Assembly (NCBI RefSeq): GCF_010367435.1
Contig: NZ_WJWY01000008.1
Coordinates: 21,354-85,353 of the forward strand
Reading direction: 5' to 3'
Length of the DNA: 64,000 bases
From: Fusobacterium sp. IOR10
GTDB lineage: Bacteria > Fusobacteriota > Fusobacteriia > Fusobacteriales > Fusobacteriaceae
Below the pieces are notes generated by a model, which had not been told where the DNA came from, did no database searches, and saw nothing but the letters and a program-made list of their open reading frames with translations. Positions within the stretch are counted from its first letter, which is position 1. Every line of letters starts with the position of its first letter. The position numbers and the translations under genes were made by a program. This document shows, one piece after another, positions 8,454 through 17,948 of this stretch.

Positions 8454-9616
8454 CTATTTATTATCTAGTAGACCTATTGTGAGTATTGTAAACAATAATT
8501 CATAAACTTTCTCAAAATAAAATACAGGTTCTGCTAGTCCATATAATAACATATATATTAATATCCCCATAGTAATAATATTTTTTTATCTCTATCTTTA
8601 AAATATTTTTTTAATAATTTAATAAATATAAATGCTATAAAAATTATGTATGCTAATAAATTTAATATTCCTTGGGTAGCAAAAGTTTCAATATATATAT
8701 TGTGAAAACTAGATACCTTTTCAACCTTTGTTTCGATCAAATTTTTTCTATTATATTCTTTAAATCCTACCCCTGTCAATGGATTTTTTAAACCTAACTG
8801 TATTCCCTCTTTAAAAATTTCATATCTTGCATCTTTTTTTATTTTCTCAACACTTGAAATTGTTGAAAGCCTCTTAAATCCACTAATATGACTACTATAT
8901 TTTACTAATCCAAAAGCTAAAGCCAAAACTAAAGAAAAATACAGCAATCCTTTTTTACCATATTTAATAATTAAAAGTACCCCTATAGTAAGAGGAATCA
9001 TAAGCATTGCATTTCTAGATTTGGTAAAATAAACTAATACTAAAGTTATAACAGTGTATAAAGTATAACCTAATTTTAAATACCACTTTTTGTAAATAAA
9101 TATAGAGATTAACCCTATAAAAAAATATATCCCTATTTCCCCAGCGTATATTGTTGTATAAGTTTTCCCTGAAATTCTATAATATGATAATTTTGAAGAA
9201 TGTAAATATATATCCTGAAGTCCCCTATACAGACTTCCTAAGGAAAAAAAACTAATTAATGGAATAATATACTTAAAATATTTTTCTTTAATTTCCAAGT
9301 TTATTCCTAATAGTAAAAAGATCACTGAATATAACCCCATTCCCAAATACGATGTTATTCTATCTAAAGTTATCTCATTTAAGGAAAAACTCCACGTTAA
9401 CAAAGAAAAATATAATAGTCCTGAAATATATAGTCCTTTATTTTCAATAATTTTTCTTCCCTTATCCTTATAAATAAAAAAAAGAGAGATTACCATCAAA
9501 GCTAGTGCAAAAATAAATTTAGTATCTCCCCCTCTTCTCATTAGAAAAAATATATACAAAAATCCACTTATCAATGTTAGTTTTTCTAAACTAATTTTTT
9601 CTTTTATTTTTATCAT
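8454..9616 (-). pseudogene. O-antigen ligase/polymerase (WaaL/Wzy type), frameshifted near the C-terminus
   Basis: A polytopic membrane protein with about ten hydrophobic helices and the Wzy_C-type segment (TGVGFKEYNRK, then SSFHNIYIETFATQG near 300), as in ligases that join O-chains to lipid A-core in the periplasm. The uninterrupted frame ends at 8558 after 352 residues. One frame back, the sequence continues with a fitting last helix, MLLYGLAEPVFYFEKVYELL, to a stop at 8454. The shift falls at a run of seven A (T on the plus strand, 8581-8587); eight would join the frames. The ATG overlaps the stop of the upstream GT4 gene (ATGA). Without the last helix the protein may still insert, so activity is uncertain. 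Confidence 0.75.
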
Positions 9617-10701
9617 CTTATTGTCCTCTCTATTTCTTTTATTATTATTTTTCCCTCAAACCTTTCTAAAGATTTTTTTATTTTTTCATTGTCATAATTT
9701 TTTTTAGTAATTAAATATAATTTTTCCAATAATTTTTCCTTATTTCCCACTGGAAAAAGTTCTCCAACATCTCCATTTAATAATATTTCCCTAGGACCAT
9801 ATTCACAGTTAGATGAAATTACTTTTGTCCCAGCATAAAGAGCTTCAACTAGCACAAGACCAAAGCCTTCTCCTTTGCTAGATAAAATAAAAGCTTTAGC
9901 ATTTTTCATATATTTAAAGGGATTCTTCTTTTCTCCTAAAAATATAACCCTTTGGGAAAGTTCCAATTTCATTACTAATTCTTCTAAACTTTTTTTATCC
10001 TTCCCATCCCCTATTATGTATAATTTTTCATCACCTTTATATTCACTATAACTTTTTATTAAAGTAGTTACATCCTTTTGACTTTCATCTAGTCTACAAA
10101 CTGTTAGAAAATATTTCTCTTTTTTAAATTGTTCTTCAACTTCTTCTTTTAAAAATCTATCTAGTTTATTAAAATCAAACATATTATAGATCATAAATAA
10201 TTCTTTGTTTTCCATCTCTTTCTTTACGGAAATTTCCTCATACATTGAATTTGTTATAACTATTACTTTATTATAATGGTTAATTTTTTTATCAATTTTT
10301 TTTCTCAAAACTAAATCCTTATAATTTGAATGAAGCCATACAATTTTTGATTTGTTTTTTTCTGTCTTTATATATTTGTAAAAATCTCCATCTAAAAAAT
10401 CAATAACTGTATCCACTTCCTTTGAAAAAAGCTTATATCTTTTTCTTTTTAAAAGGGAAGATTTAAAAGTATTTATTAAATTTTTATTTAACTTGAAATT
10501 ATCCTTTTCCTCTTTAGTTAATAGATAATGATAGGTTACCATATCTTTAATCTCATTAAAAAAATAACTGTCACTTTTTAATGTAGTTAATAAATATATC
10601 TTGTATTTTTTAGTTTTGTGTAAAGATTTAATTATATCAACAAATAATTTTTCTGCTCCGCCCATTTCTAAAGAATCTATACAAAATCCTATATTTTTCA
10701 T
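9613..10701 (-). CDS. Glycosyltransferase family 4 (GT-B), surface glycan synthesis
   Basis: A 362-residue GT-B glycosyltransferase. The N-terminal half begins with IGFCIDSLEMGGAEKLF, the usual acceptor-side GT4 motif (GGAE). The C-terminal half has the sugar-nucleotide site: YFLTVCRLDESQKDV, YIIGDGKD, and the EX7E-type segment SKGEGFGLVLVEALYAGT. The start at 10701 has AAAGGAGAG upstream; the upstream ATG at 10722 lacks one. It sits between the acyltransferase gene and the O-antigen ligase. Donor and acceptor sugars cannot be predicted. Confidence 0.88.
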   Translation of the reverse strand: MKNIGFCIDSLEMGGAEKLFVDIIKSLHKTKKYKIYLLTTLKSDSYFFNEIKDMVTYHYLLTKEEKDNFKLNKNLINTFKSSLLKRKRYKLFSKEVDTVIDFLDGDFYKYIKTEKNKSKIVWLHSNYKDLVLRKKIDKKINHYNKVIVITNSMYEEISVKKEMENKELFMIYNMFDFNKLDRFLKEEVEEQFKKEKYFLTVCRLDESQKDVTTLIKSYSEYKGDEKLYIIGDGKDKKSLEELVMKLELSQRVIFLGEKKNPFKYMKNAKAFILSSKGEGFGLVLVEALYAGTKVISSNCEYGPREILLNGDVGELFPVGNKEKLLEKLYLITKKNYDNEKIKKSLERFEGKIIIKEIERTIR

Positions 10702-10711
10702 ATACTCTCCT

Positions 10712-11344
10712 TTATTTTTCAATTACAGAATCTCTGTTCCAATATATGCCTTTCCTTATCACTTTTGCTGGGCTACCAACTCCTATAGAATTTTCTTCTA
10801 TTTCACCACTTACAATACTACTTGTTCCAATTACTGAATTTTTTCTTATTATGCTTCCTTTTAAAACCATTGTTCTTGAAGCTATCCAAACATGATCTTC
10901 TATTAAAATTTCATTTCCAAAATTTATTCTTTTACTTGTCTTTCTATCAAATATTTTATGAGAATCTGTATTTCTTATTTCCACATCATAAGAAATCATA
11001 CAATCTTTCCCTATAATTATATCATATGGTTCCAAAGATACAATTTGTGTTTTAGCACATCCTGTTTTATCTCCTATATCTATAATGCTATTGTTATTAT
11101 CCATAATAATTGTTAAATTATTTAAATTACAATTTTCTCCTATTATAACCTTATTATTTTTCCCATTAATCCAAATATTACTTTTATTTATTCTTGCTCC
11201 TTTTTTTAAAATTAATTGGTTATTTTCCCCTGAAATTTTGGCTTTTGTTCTTTTTATAACTCCCCTATCATCTATAATGTTTTTACCTTTTATTTTTACA
11301 AAGCTACTATTTAATAAATATTTCCATTGAATCTTATATTTCAT
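10712..11344 (-). CDS. Hexapeptide-repeat (left-handed beta-helix) acyltransferase
   Basis: A 210-residue protein with imperfect hexapeptide repeats over most of its length (IIIGKDCMISYDVEIRN, ILIEDHVWIASRTMVLKG, RKNSVIGTSSIVSG), and a capping segment SIGVGSPAKVIRKG, as in the WcaF/LacA/NeuD-type acetyltransferases. Such enzymes use acetyl-CoA to O- or N-acetylate a sugar. The His in NTDSHKIFD is at a plausible catalytic position. AAAGGAG precedes the start. It probably acetylates the glycan made by the adjoining transferases. Confidence 0.85.
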   Translation of the reverse strand: MKYKIQWKYLLNSSFVKIKGKNIIDDRGVIKRTKAKISGENNQLILKKGARINKSNIWINGKNNKVIIGENCNLNNLTIIMDNNNSIIDIGDKTGCAKTQIVSLEPYDIIIGKDCMISYDVEIRNTDSHKIFDRKTSKRINFGNEILIEDHVWIASRTMVLKGSIIRKNSVIGTSSIVSGEIEENSIGVGSPAKVIRKGIYWNRDSVIEK

Positions 11345-11377
11345 TTTGAGACTCCTTTGATTCTCTTATTTTAATTT

Positions 11378-12559
11378 CTATATTTTATTTAATCTTTTTA
11401 TTAGCTTAGAATATTTAAAATTTTCTTTATAATCATTTATATTATATTCATAATAATTTAACTGAATTTTATTATTAATTATATTTATTAATTTTTCTTC
11501 TAAGCTTTTTTCAGAACAGGCATCAAAAATTTCTCCAATACTTTCATTGTCTGTTATATCATTAGCAGCACAAGTATTTGATGTTAATATATAGCAATTA
11601 AAAGCCATAGCCTCAACCATAACTATTCCAAAGCTTTCCCATCTAGAGGGTAAAACAAATACTTTAGCTCTATTGTAATATTCATATAGTTTTTTCTTAT
11701 CTAAAATAGCCCCAGTAAATATAACATTATCCTTTTTCTGAGGATTTTTTTTATAAAATTCTTCTATTTTCCCCTTAAAAGCATCTTCAATTGGTCCAAC
11801 CAAATAAAATTTCCAATCTTTTAACTCTATATTTTCCAATACATTTAATAATAATTCAGTATTCTTCTCATTTGTTCCTAATCTTCCAACAGTTAAAAAT
11901 ATATTTTCCTTTTCTTTATAAGGTTTTACATTAAATTCTTTTTCTATATATACATCATCATACCCATTTGGAAGATACATGGTTTTTCCCTTTGTGGAAA
12001 CTCCTGCATAGGAATCCTTCATATATTCAAATGCTTCTTTACTTTCATAACTGATTAAATTAGTTAATTCAACTAATTTTTTTCTTTTATTATATTCTGT
12101 TATTTGTCTCTTTTTCCTAAAATAAGATTTTAAACTACTAACCTTCATTTTTGTTTCATATACTTCATTTATATATATATCCAAATTAAAATCTCCTTTA
12201 ACATAAATTTTTCCATTTGGATTAAATTTTTTGTAAAAAAAAGCATTCCAATAACTACATTTAGTTACATGAAATAGCATTAATACATCTATTTTTTTAG
12301 CATTTTTGAAAATATAAAAATAAAGAGGTGCTCTTTTAAAAAATATTACCCAAGGAGCAAAATTTTTTATTTTCTTAAACCATCTTTTTACTTTTACTAT
12401 TTTTACTCCTCTAATTTCATCTGGAAGATCATTTTTTAAATTACAAGTTACAATTTCAGATTCCCAATTTAAAATTTCCTTTGCATAAATAGGAATCATT
12501 CCGTTATCTTTACCTATCCAGGAATATTCAAATTCTTCACATATATGCACAAACTTCAT
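11378..12559 (-). CDS. Glycosyltransferase family 4 (GT-B)
   Basis: A 393-residue GT-B glycosyltransferase. The C-terminal domain carries NIFLTVGRLGTNEKN, FYLVGPIED, NVIFTGAILDKKKLYEYY and the donor-binding SRWESFGIVMVEAMAF segment. The N-terminal half (FVHICEEFEYSWIGKDNG) is less conserved. Start 12559 is preceded by GGGGGAAC at good spacing. It is the same family as 9613-10701 but clearly divergent, so it likely adds a different sugar. Confidence 0.87.
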   Translation of the reverse strand: MKFVHICEEFEYSWIGKDNGMIPIYAKEILNWESEIVTCNLKNDLPDEIRGVKIVKVKRWFKKIKNFAPWVIFFKRAPLYFYIFKNAKKIDVLMLFHVTKCSYWNAFFYKKFNPNGKIYVKGDFNLDIYINEVYETKMKVSSLKSYFRKKRQITEYNKRKKLVELTNLISYESKEAFEYMKDSYAGVSTKGKTMYLPNGYDDVYIEKEFNVKPYKEKENIFLTVGRLGTNEKNTELLLNVLENIELKDWKFYLVGPIEDAFKGKIEEFYKKNPQKKDNVIFTGAILDKKKLYEYYNRAKVFVLPSRWESFGIVMVEAMAFNCYILTSNTCAANDITDNESIGEIFDACSEKSLEEKLINIINNKIQLNYYEYNINDYKENFKYSKLIKRLNKI

Positions 12560-12647
12560 AAATGTTCCCCCTTCCCTAAACACTTCTTCTAAAAATCTTT
12601 CTAATGAGTATTTTTCTATAAAACTTCCTAACTATCTATGTTATACC

Positions 12648-13514
12648 TTAACGAACTCTTTTTAATATGTTAATTATTATATTGTCCTTATCTATACTAT
12701 TAGTATAACCATATTTACAATAAAAATCTTTGTATTTAAAAATTTCTTTTTTCCTTTTATAATAGTACTCTTCATTTAAACTTTTTTTCTTTGTACTGTC
12801 CATATTATGATATAAATGTAATTGTATTAATTTAGTTTTAAATTCTCTTCCTATAACATTGACCATAGTTAACCTATTTCCAAAATCATCATCCTCATAA
12901 CCCCAACCTTGATATTGTTCATCATATCCATTAACTTTTATATAATCTTCTTTATATATACAATAACTCATTCCTGCAAGTCTTATACCTCTTTTAGACA
13001 AATAAAATCTTTTTAAACGTCTGCTTTGTCTATCTTTTTTATACATCCATTCCATATCTGAAAGATATTTTCTATCTACAATATTTTCTATAGCTTTATA
13101 TTTTATTTTTAAATCTATAGTTTCTAATATTTTCTCTTTTTCCTCTCTTGTTGTATTATGAGCACGCCCCAATAAAAATTCCCCATGTTTAGCTTCGTTT
13201 ATCATTTTTTCAACATAATCCTCTGGGAATATTAAATCTTGATCACAAAATATTAATAAATCTCCTTTTGAATTTTTTACAGCATTATTTAAAGCTCTTG
13301 TTTTTCTAAAACCTTTATCTACTTGTATGATATGTTTAATTTCAAATTTAGCATACTTTATTAAATCTCCTATATAATCTGTTACTTTTTCACTAGAACC
13401 ATCATCTGTTATAATTAGCTCTGTTGGAGTTACTGTTTGATTTAATAAACAAATAAATCCAGCTCTTAAGTGTTCTAGTCTATTATAAACTGGTATTATT
13501 ACACTTACTTTCAC
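12648..13514 (-). CDS. Glycosyltransferase family 2 with galactosyltransferase-like C-terminus
   Basis: A 288-residue GT-A enzyme. The N-terminus is MKVSVIIPVYNRLEHL with TDDGSS near residue 37; the metal-binding position reads FCDQDLIFP near 90; the C-terminal GWGYEDDDFGNRL matches the GT7-C type segment of chondroitin-synthase-like transferases. It starts with GTG at 13514, sharing one base with the stop codon of the upstream GT9 gene, with AAAGGGGTG as ribosome site. Part of the surface-glycan operon; the sugar is unknown. Confidence 0.88.
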   Translation of the reverse strand: MKVSVIIPVYNRLEHLRAGFICLLNQTVTPTELIITDDGSSEKVTDYIGDLIKYAKFEIKHIIQVDKGFRKTRALNNAVKNSKGDLLIFCDQDLIFPEDYVEKMINEAKHGEFLLGRAHNTTREEKEKILETIDLKIKYKAIENIVDRKYLSDMEWMYKKDRQSRRLKRFYLSKRGIRLAGMSYCIYKEDYIKVNGYDEQYQGWGYEDDDFGNRLTMVNVIGREFKTKLIQLHLYHNMDSTKKKSLNEEYYYKRKKEIFKYKDFYCKYGYTNSIDKDNIIINILKRVR

Positions 13515-14596
13515 TATTTCACCCCTTTAACAATTTCATCTATATTAACTTTATTTATGTCTATTTCTTGACCAGGTTTTATATCTTCTTCCACAAATAT
13601 GATCTTCGCTTTTTTAGAATTAGGACCCCAAAGAATGGAGTTTTTATCTTCCTTATTTTTCCTGTAAATCCCTAGTATATCTTTATCATAGGTTACAGCT
13701 ATATGAACTATAGAAGTATCTGGAGTTACAACTAATTTTGAATTTTTTATGACACTTGCTACTTCTAATATCCCATTTAATTTAGGAACTAGCACTCTTT
13801 TTCCAAGTGTTTCTTTTATTTTTTCTAATTCTGCCCTGTGATCAATTGTCCCAATTAAAACTAGCTTTTCTTTCCTTTTTTCTAGTAAAACTTTACTAAT
13901 TTCAAGGGATTTTTCAACATTGAAACTCCTATGTTTACTAGCTGCATAGGGATTAAAAACAATATAGTCTTCTTGTATATTATTTACCGCTTTTCTTTCT
14001 TCCTCTGTTAAAAAAATATCATAGGATAAATTTACAGTTTCTATTCCTAGTTTTTTTAATATATCATCATACAATTTTGTAATATGATAATTGTAATCAA
14101 TTTTATCTATGGATATATTAAATAAATTCCAATCTTTTTTGTTAATTCCCATATTAAATTTAGCTTCACATAAATTTACAAACATCATTTGATTAATTTT
14201 TAATATCTCAGAAAAATCTATTAGTAAATCATATTTTTCTTTGGAAATTCTAGCTCCTAATTTTTTAATATCTTTTCTTTTTTTAGAATATATATATAGT
14301 TTATCTATATTTTTATTATATCTTATTATGTCAGTTGCTCCTCCTCTAGAAACAACTCCTATTTTAACATGAGGATACTTTTTCTTTATTTCTCTAAATA
14401 ATAGTGTATTTATAACCATATCTCCTATTTTCCCGTCGTACCTTAAAAATAGAATTGATTGTATATTTTCTTTCTCTATTATATTATTTTCTAATTTTCT
14501 TTTATTAGTTTTCTTTTTGTCCCAAATACGTTTTCCCAAAGCAAGTCTTTTTGGTCTCATATAGTCTTGAAATTTTCTATTTAATTCCCTGAACAT
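13514..14596 (-). CDS. Glycosyltransferase family 9 (heptosyltransferase-like)
   Basis: A 360-residue GT9 protein, the family of LPS core ADP-heptose transferases. Typical pieces are FLRYDGKIGDMVINTLLFREIKKKYP at residues about 45-70, NPYAASKHRSFN (the family's phosphate-binding position) and the ADP-heptose-site segment KLVVTPDTSIVHIAVTYDK. The ATG at 14596 is favoured over 14611 because GGAG lies six bases before it. It overlaps the end of the kinase-like gene by 20 bases. The donor could be a heptose or another sugar; Fusobacteriota cores vary. Confidence 0.85.
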   Translation of the reverse strand: MFRELNRKFQDYMRPKRLALGKRIWDKKKTNKRKLENNIIEKENIQSILFLRYDGKIGDMVINTLLFREIKKKYPHVKIGVVSRGGATDIIRYNKNIDKLYIYSKKRKDIKKLGARISKEKYDLLIDFSEILKINQMMFVNLCEAKFNMGINKKDWNLFNISIDKIDYNYHITKLYDDILKKLGIETVNLSYDIFLTEEERKAVNNIQEDYIVFNPYAASKHRSFNVEKSLEISKVLLEKRKEKLVLIGTIDHRAELEKIKETLGKRVLVPKLNGILEVASVIKNSKLVVTPDTSIVHIAVTYDKDILGIYRKNKEDKNSILWGPNSKKAKIIFVEEDIKPGQEIDINKVNIDEIVKGVK

Positions 14597-15284
14597 TTTT
14601 TTCTCCACCATTCCTTATACTTTTTATATATCTCGCTAATTTATACCAAATATCCCTTTTATACCAGTTCTCTCTTCCTAAGGTTCCATAGGTGCTATAC
14701 TCTAAGGTTAATTTGTCGTAGTTACTTCTATATTCACCAAAATAATAATGCTTACACTGACTATCAATTAATTTAACTCCATTATCTGTATTTATAATAT
14801 TAGCTGGATTAAAATCTCCATGATAAACTTTTTTATTGTGTAATCTCTTTCCTAATTTAATCCATTCTTCAATTTCTTCTCTTCTGTATCCTTTTCTTTT
14901 CTTTTCTTGAAAATATTCAGTTACAAAATATGATTCAACTATCATTCCACACTTTCTTCTTACAACTGCTAAATATGGAGCTGCAAAGAAATCTAATCCT
15001 TCACCAATCAATCTATTTGTATTTACAAGTGTTGACAGGGCTTCACCTTTTTTAAACAAAGTCATGATTTTTCTTTGAATTTTTATATGTTCATTTCTCG
15101 GAGATTTTAAAATATAATAATTTCCATTATATTTTATTTTGGCAACATAGTTTCTATCAGTTACCTTTATTTCCTCAATTATTTCTATATTATTGTCAAT
15201 TATGTTTTCCCCTAATTTTTTAAAATTTTCATTATAAAAGAATAAATTATATTCTTTATATTTGTCTTCTAGCAATTTTTCCAT
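14577..15284 (-). CDS. LPS core kinase-like protein (InaA/RIO-like fold)
   Basis: A 235-residue kinase-fold protein, the most canonical of the small kinases here. YYILKSPRNEH supplies the N-lobe Lys, YHGDFNPANIINTDNG is an intact catalytic loop (HxDxxxxN) and VKLIDSQ holds the metal-binding Asp. It is expected to phosphorylate a core sugar (Kdo or heptose) in the cytoplasm. AGGAG precedes the ATG. It lies between another kinase-like gene and a GT9 gene in the glycan operon. Confidence 0.72.
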   Translation of the reverse strand: MEKLLEDKYKEYNLFFYNENFKKLGENIIDNNIEIIEEIKVTDRNYVAKIKYNGNYYILKSPRNEHIKIQRKIMTLFKKGEALSTLVNTNRLIGEGLDFFAAPYLAVVRRKCGMIVESYFVTEYFQEKKRKGYRREEIEEWIKLGKRLHNKKVYHGDFNPANIINTDNGVKLIDSQCKHYYFGEYRSNYDKLTLEYSTYGTLGRENWYKRDIWYKLARYIKSIRNGGEKNVQGIK

Positions 15285-15300
15285 TTTTTCTCCTAGTTAT

Positions 15301-15891
15301 CTAATTATCAAGTATCTCCTTTAATATATCATTGTGAGTAATATTTATTTTTTCTAAACACTCTTTTGGTATTGTTTTTATTTTAGACTGCATTTTTTTC
15401 AACATTTTCTTCTTTCTAAAGTTAAATAAACAATCCTTTCTATAATCTTCCAAATCCAAAGCATAGATTTCCCCATCAAACATAAAAAAATTATTGCAAG
15501 TATAGTCTGCAAAATAGATTCTATTATCAATTAATTTTTTTATTAAATTAATATATTTCCCCAAACACATTTTTGCTTTTTTAGTATTTGATTCTTTTAA
15601 AACTTCTGCTAAAGGTTTCCCTGGAAGAGCTTGAGTAGTTACTTCATATTTGTTAAAATCAGTTATATTTACTGTTTTAATACCTACAGTATTCAAAACA
15701 TCTGAAATATATTTGAAATTATGCCCTGGATACCTTCCCATTTTAAAAAACCACTTTATTCGTTTGGAAAATTTAGGGTAAAAACATTTCTTATATTTTT
15801 TATTTTTTGGATTATAAATAACTTTAGATCTTTTATCATTTTTTACAACTTCATAATCTTTTTCATTATCTATCTTTAAATCTTTTTCCAT
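15301..15891 (-). CDS. Small LPS kinase-like protein with divergent catalytic loop
   Basis: A 196-residue protein. YKKCFYPKFSKR could be the N-lobe, and YFADYTCNNFFMFDGEIYALDLEDY is the catalytic-loop/metal-site equivalent with ADY replacing the usual H-x-D. It resembles the protein at 7734-8423 in this block. It is the first gene of the minus-strand glycan operon, with a GGAGGG site before its ATG. It may be a Kdo/heptose kinase or a degenerate relative; the substrate is unknown. Confidence 0.6.
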   Translation of the reverse strand: MEKDLKIDNEKDYEVVKNDKRSKVIYNPKNKKYKKCFYPKFSKRIKWFFKMGRYPGHNFKYISDVLNTVGIKTVNITDFNKYEVTTQALPGKPLAEVLKESNTKKAKMCLGKYINLIKKLIDNRIYFADYTCNNFFMFDGEIYALDLEDYRKDCLFNFRKKKMLKKMQSKIKTIPKECLEKINITHNDILKEILDN

Positions 15892-16015
15892 CTAAACCCT
15901 CCACTTTGTTAAATATAATTATACATTACAATTATATCATAATTTGTACACAAATATAATTTTTTATGCTAAAATTATATGAGATTTATTAAAAGAATAT
16001 TCTTAGGAGAACAAT

Positions 16016-17044
16016 ATGAAAATTTTAGTAATTAGGTTTAAGCAAATAGGAGACTCTATCTTAGCATCAGCACTGTGTAACTCACTCAAGGAAACATTTC
16101 CAGATTCTAAAATAGACTATGTTTTATATGAACATGTATCCCCTGTATTTGAGAATCATAAAAGCATTGATAAAGTTATAACCATTAGTAAAAAAGAACA
16201 AAAAAATCCCTTCCTATATTTAATGAAGGTTTTCAAAGTAACAAGAAAAAAATATGATATTGTAATTGATATTATGTCTACTCCAAAAAGTGAATTTTTC
16301 ACTCTCTTTTCCCTTGGGGCAAAATATAGAATAGGAAGGGCAAAAAAATATAGAGGTTATACTTACACTGATAAAATAGAAGAACCAAATAATTCAAAGG
16401 ATAAGGTGGATAAATTTTTGAAAATGTTAAAACCCCTTGAAAGAGAATACAAGGTTAAATACAATTACAACTATACAATTAATATAAAAAATGAAGAAAA
16501 AGTATATATGAAGAAAAAAATGATAACTGCTGGTATTGACTTTTCCAAACCTATTTTTGCCTGTGCAATTAACTCAAGAGTTCCTAGAAAAGTCTACCCC
16601 ATAGAAAATATGATGCAAGTAATAAAAACCTTACTTGACAAACTAAATATCCAAATCATATTTTATTATTCCCCTGATGAAAAGGATTTTGCCAAAAAAG
16701 TCCATGAACAATTAGGTAATGACACAAGAATCTTTTCAAACATTGAAACTTCTTCCATAAGAGAACTTGCAATGTTACTTTCAAATTGTAATATGTTTTT
16801 TGGAAATGAAGGGGGCCCTAGACATTTGGCACAGGCTCTAGATATTCCTAGTTTTGCTGTTTTTTCCCCAGAATCAGATAAAAAAGAATGGTTGGCAAAT
16901 GAAAATCCTAGACATCAAGGAGTTGAGCCTAAGGAATTTAACATAACTAAAGGTATGACAAGAGATGAAATATATCATCTAATCACCCCTGAATTCATTC
17001 TTTCCAAAGTGATTGAAATATATAATAAATATGTGAAAATTTAA
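16016..17044 (+). CDS. Glycosyltransferase family 9 (ADP-heptose:LPS heptosyltransferase-like)
   Basis: A 342-residue GT9 protein: MKILVIRFKQIGDSILASALCNSLKE at the N-terminus, FACAINSRVPRKVYP in the middle, and FGNEGGPRHLAQALDIPSFAVFSPES as the donor-binding segment. It is transcribed divergently from the glycan operon across a 124-base AT-rich gap. A second GT9 is encoded at 13514-14596, so the core probably carries at least two such linkages. No terminator is obvious before the next gene. Confidence 0.88.
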   Translation: MKILVIRFKQIGDSILASALCNSLKETFPDSKIDYVLYEHVSPVFENHKSIDKVITISKKEQKNPFLYLMKVFKVTRKKYDIVIDIMSTPKSEFFTLFSLGAKYRIGRAKKYRGYTYTDKIEEPNNSKDKVDKFLKMLKPLEREYKVKYNYNYTINIKNEEKVYMKKKMITAGIDFSKPIFACAINSRVPRKVYPIENMMQVIKTLLDKLNIQIIFYYSPDEKDFAKKVHEQLGNDTRIFSNIETSSIRELAMLLSNCNMFFGNEGGPRHLAQALDIPSFAVFSPESDKKEWLANENPRHQGVEPKEFNITKGMTRDEIYHLITPEFILSKVIEIYNKYVKI

Positions 17045-17069
17045 TAATAAAAATTTATTCATTTACCAC

Positions 17070-17098
17070 TTGTTTTTTGGTCAAAAAAGATGTATAAC
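17070..17098 (+). promoter_or_regulatory. Candidate promoter of the outer-membrane protein gene
   Basis: TTGTTT and TATAAC are separated by 17 bases, about 45 bases before the ATG at 17145. Confidence 0.45.
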
Positions 17099-17144
17099 GT
17101 TAGTAAGAGGTTTTATTTAAATATTCTATTAAGGAGGTATATTT

Positions 17145-17795
17145 ATGAAAAAAACAATACTCTTATTAGCAGCATTAACAGTAGCTTCAGCGTCATATGC
17201 TAAGGAAATTATGCCCGTGGCAGAAATGCCTACAGAAACAATGGCAGTTGCCCAAAGCGATATGTATTTAAATGTTAGAGTTGGCGGAGATATAATGGCC
17301 AAATATGATAAAGTTTATCAAGGTTATTTTGATGACAGTACAGATGGATTTGGTGGAGAAGTAGCACTGGAAGGATACAAAATGTTAAATGATAACGTTG
17401 ATGTAGGTTTAGGTTTAGCCTATCAATTCCATGCAGATAGAGATAGTAAAAATGGAGTGGATGGTGTAGAATATGATTCAGTACCTTTATATTTAACAGC
17501 TAAATATAACTTTATCACTGATTCTAATATCAAACCATATTTAAAAGCTAACTTAGGTTATTCTTTTAACTTTAACGCTTCAGATGCTAAATCATCTTCT
17601 ATAGGTAGCACAGGTACAAGTGTAGACGACGGTTTATACTGGGCTGCAGGTGCAGGAATGGAATATAACAACTTTACAGTTGATTTAATGTACGCTGTAA
17701 ATAAAGCTGAATCATCAGCAGATAGTTACTCAGTTAAATCAGATAATGATTATGACAGAGTAGTACTTTCAGTAGGTTATTTATTTGATCTTTAA
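17145..17795 (+). CDS. Small outer-membrane beta-barrel protein (paralogue of 31834-32490)
   Basis: A 216-residue exported protein with a signal peptide (MKKTILLLAALTVASASYA, then KEIMPV). The rest alternates polar and aromatic residues as in a porin-like barrel of about eight strands (VGLGLAYQFHADRD, PYLKANLGYSFNFN, GLYWAAGAGMEYNNF). It shares the KE-MP start, the LGYSFNFN and DDGLYWA segments and the C-terminus with the gene at 31834-32490. AAGGAGG precedes the ATG and a terminator follows. Its role (adhesin, small channel or stabilizer) cannot be judged. Confidence 0.8.
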   Translation: MKKTILLLAALTVASASYAKEIMPVAEMPTETMAVAQSDMYLNVRVGGDIMAKYDKVYQGYFDDSTDGFGGEVALEGYKMLNDNVDVGLGLAYQFHADRDSKNGVDGVEYDSVPLYLTAKYNFITDSNIKPYLKANLGYSFNFNASDAKSSSIGSTGTSVDDGLYWAAGAGMEYNNFTVDLMYAVNKAESSADSYSVKSDNDYDRVVLSVGYLFDL

Positions 17796-17811
17796 TCTGT
17801 AGTTTAAATTC

Positions 17812-17843
17812 AAGGGGAAGTGTCAAGGCACTTCTCTTTTTTA
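17812..17843 (+). terminator. Rho-independent terminator after outer-membrane protein gene
   Basis: GGAAGTG pairs with CACTTCT around a 6-base loop and a T-run follows. Confidence 0.85.
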
Positions 17844-17948
17844 TATTCTATTAACTACATTTACACTAACTATATAAAAAATAAAATTTCTTAACTTTTA
17901 ATTTTCGTGGTATAATGAAAATGGACACTTTTTATTTATGGAGGATAT

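Noticed and set aside
10601..11330. Several plus-strand open frames with Leu/Phe-rich products
   Set aside because: They oppose well-supported glycosyltransferase and acyltransferase genes; AT-rich antisense reads always look hydrophobic here.
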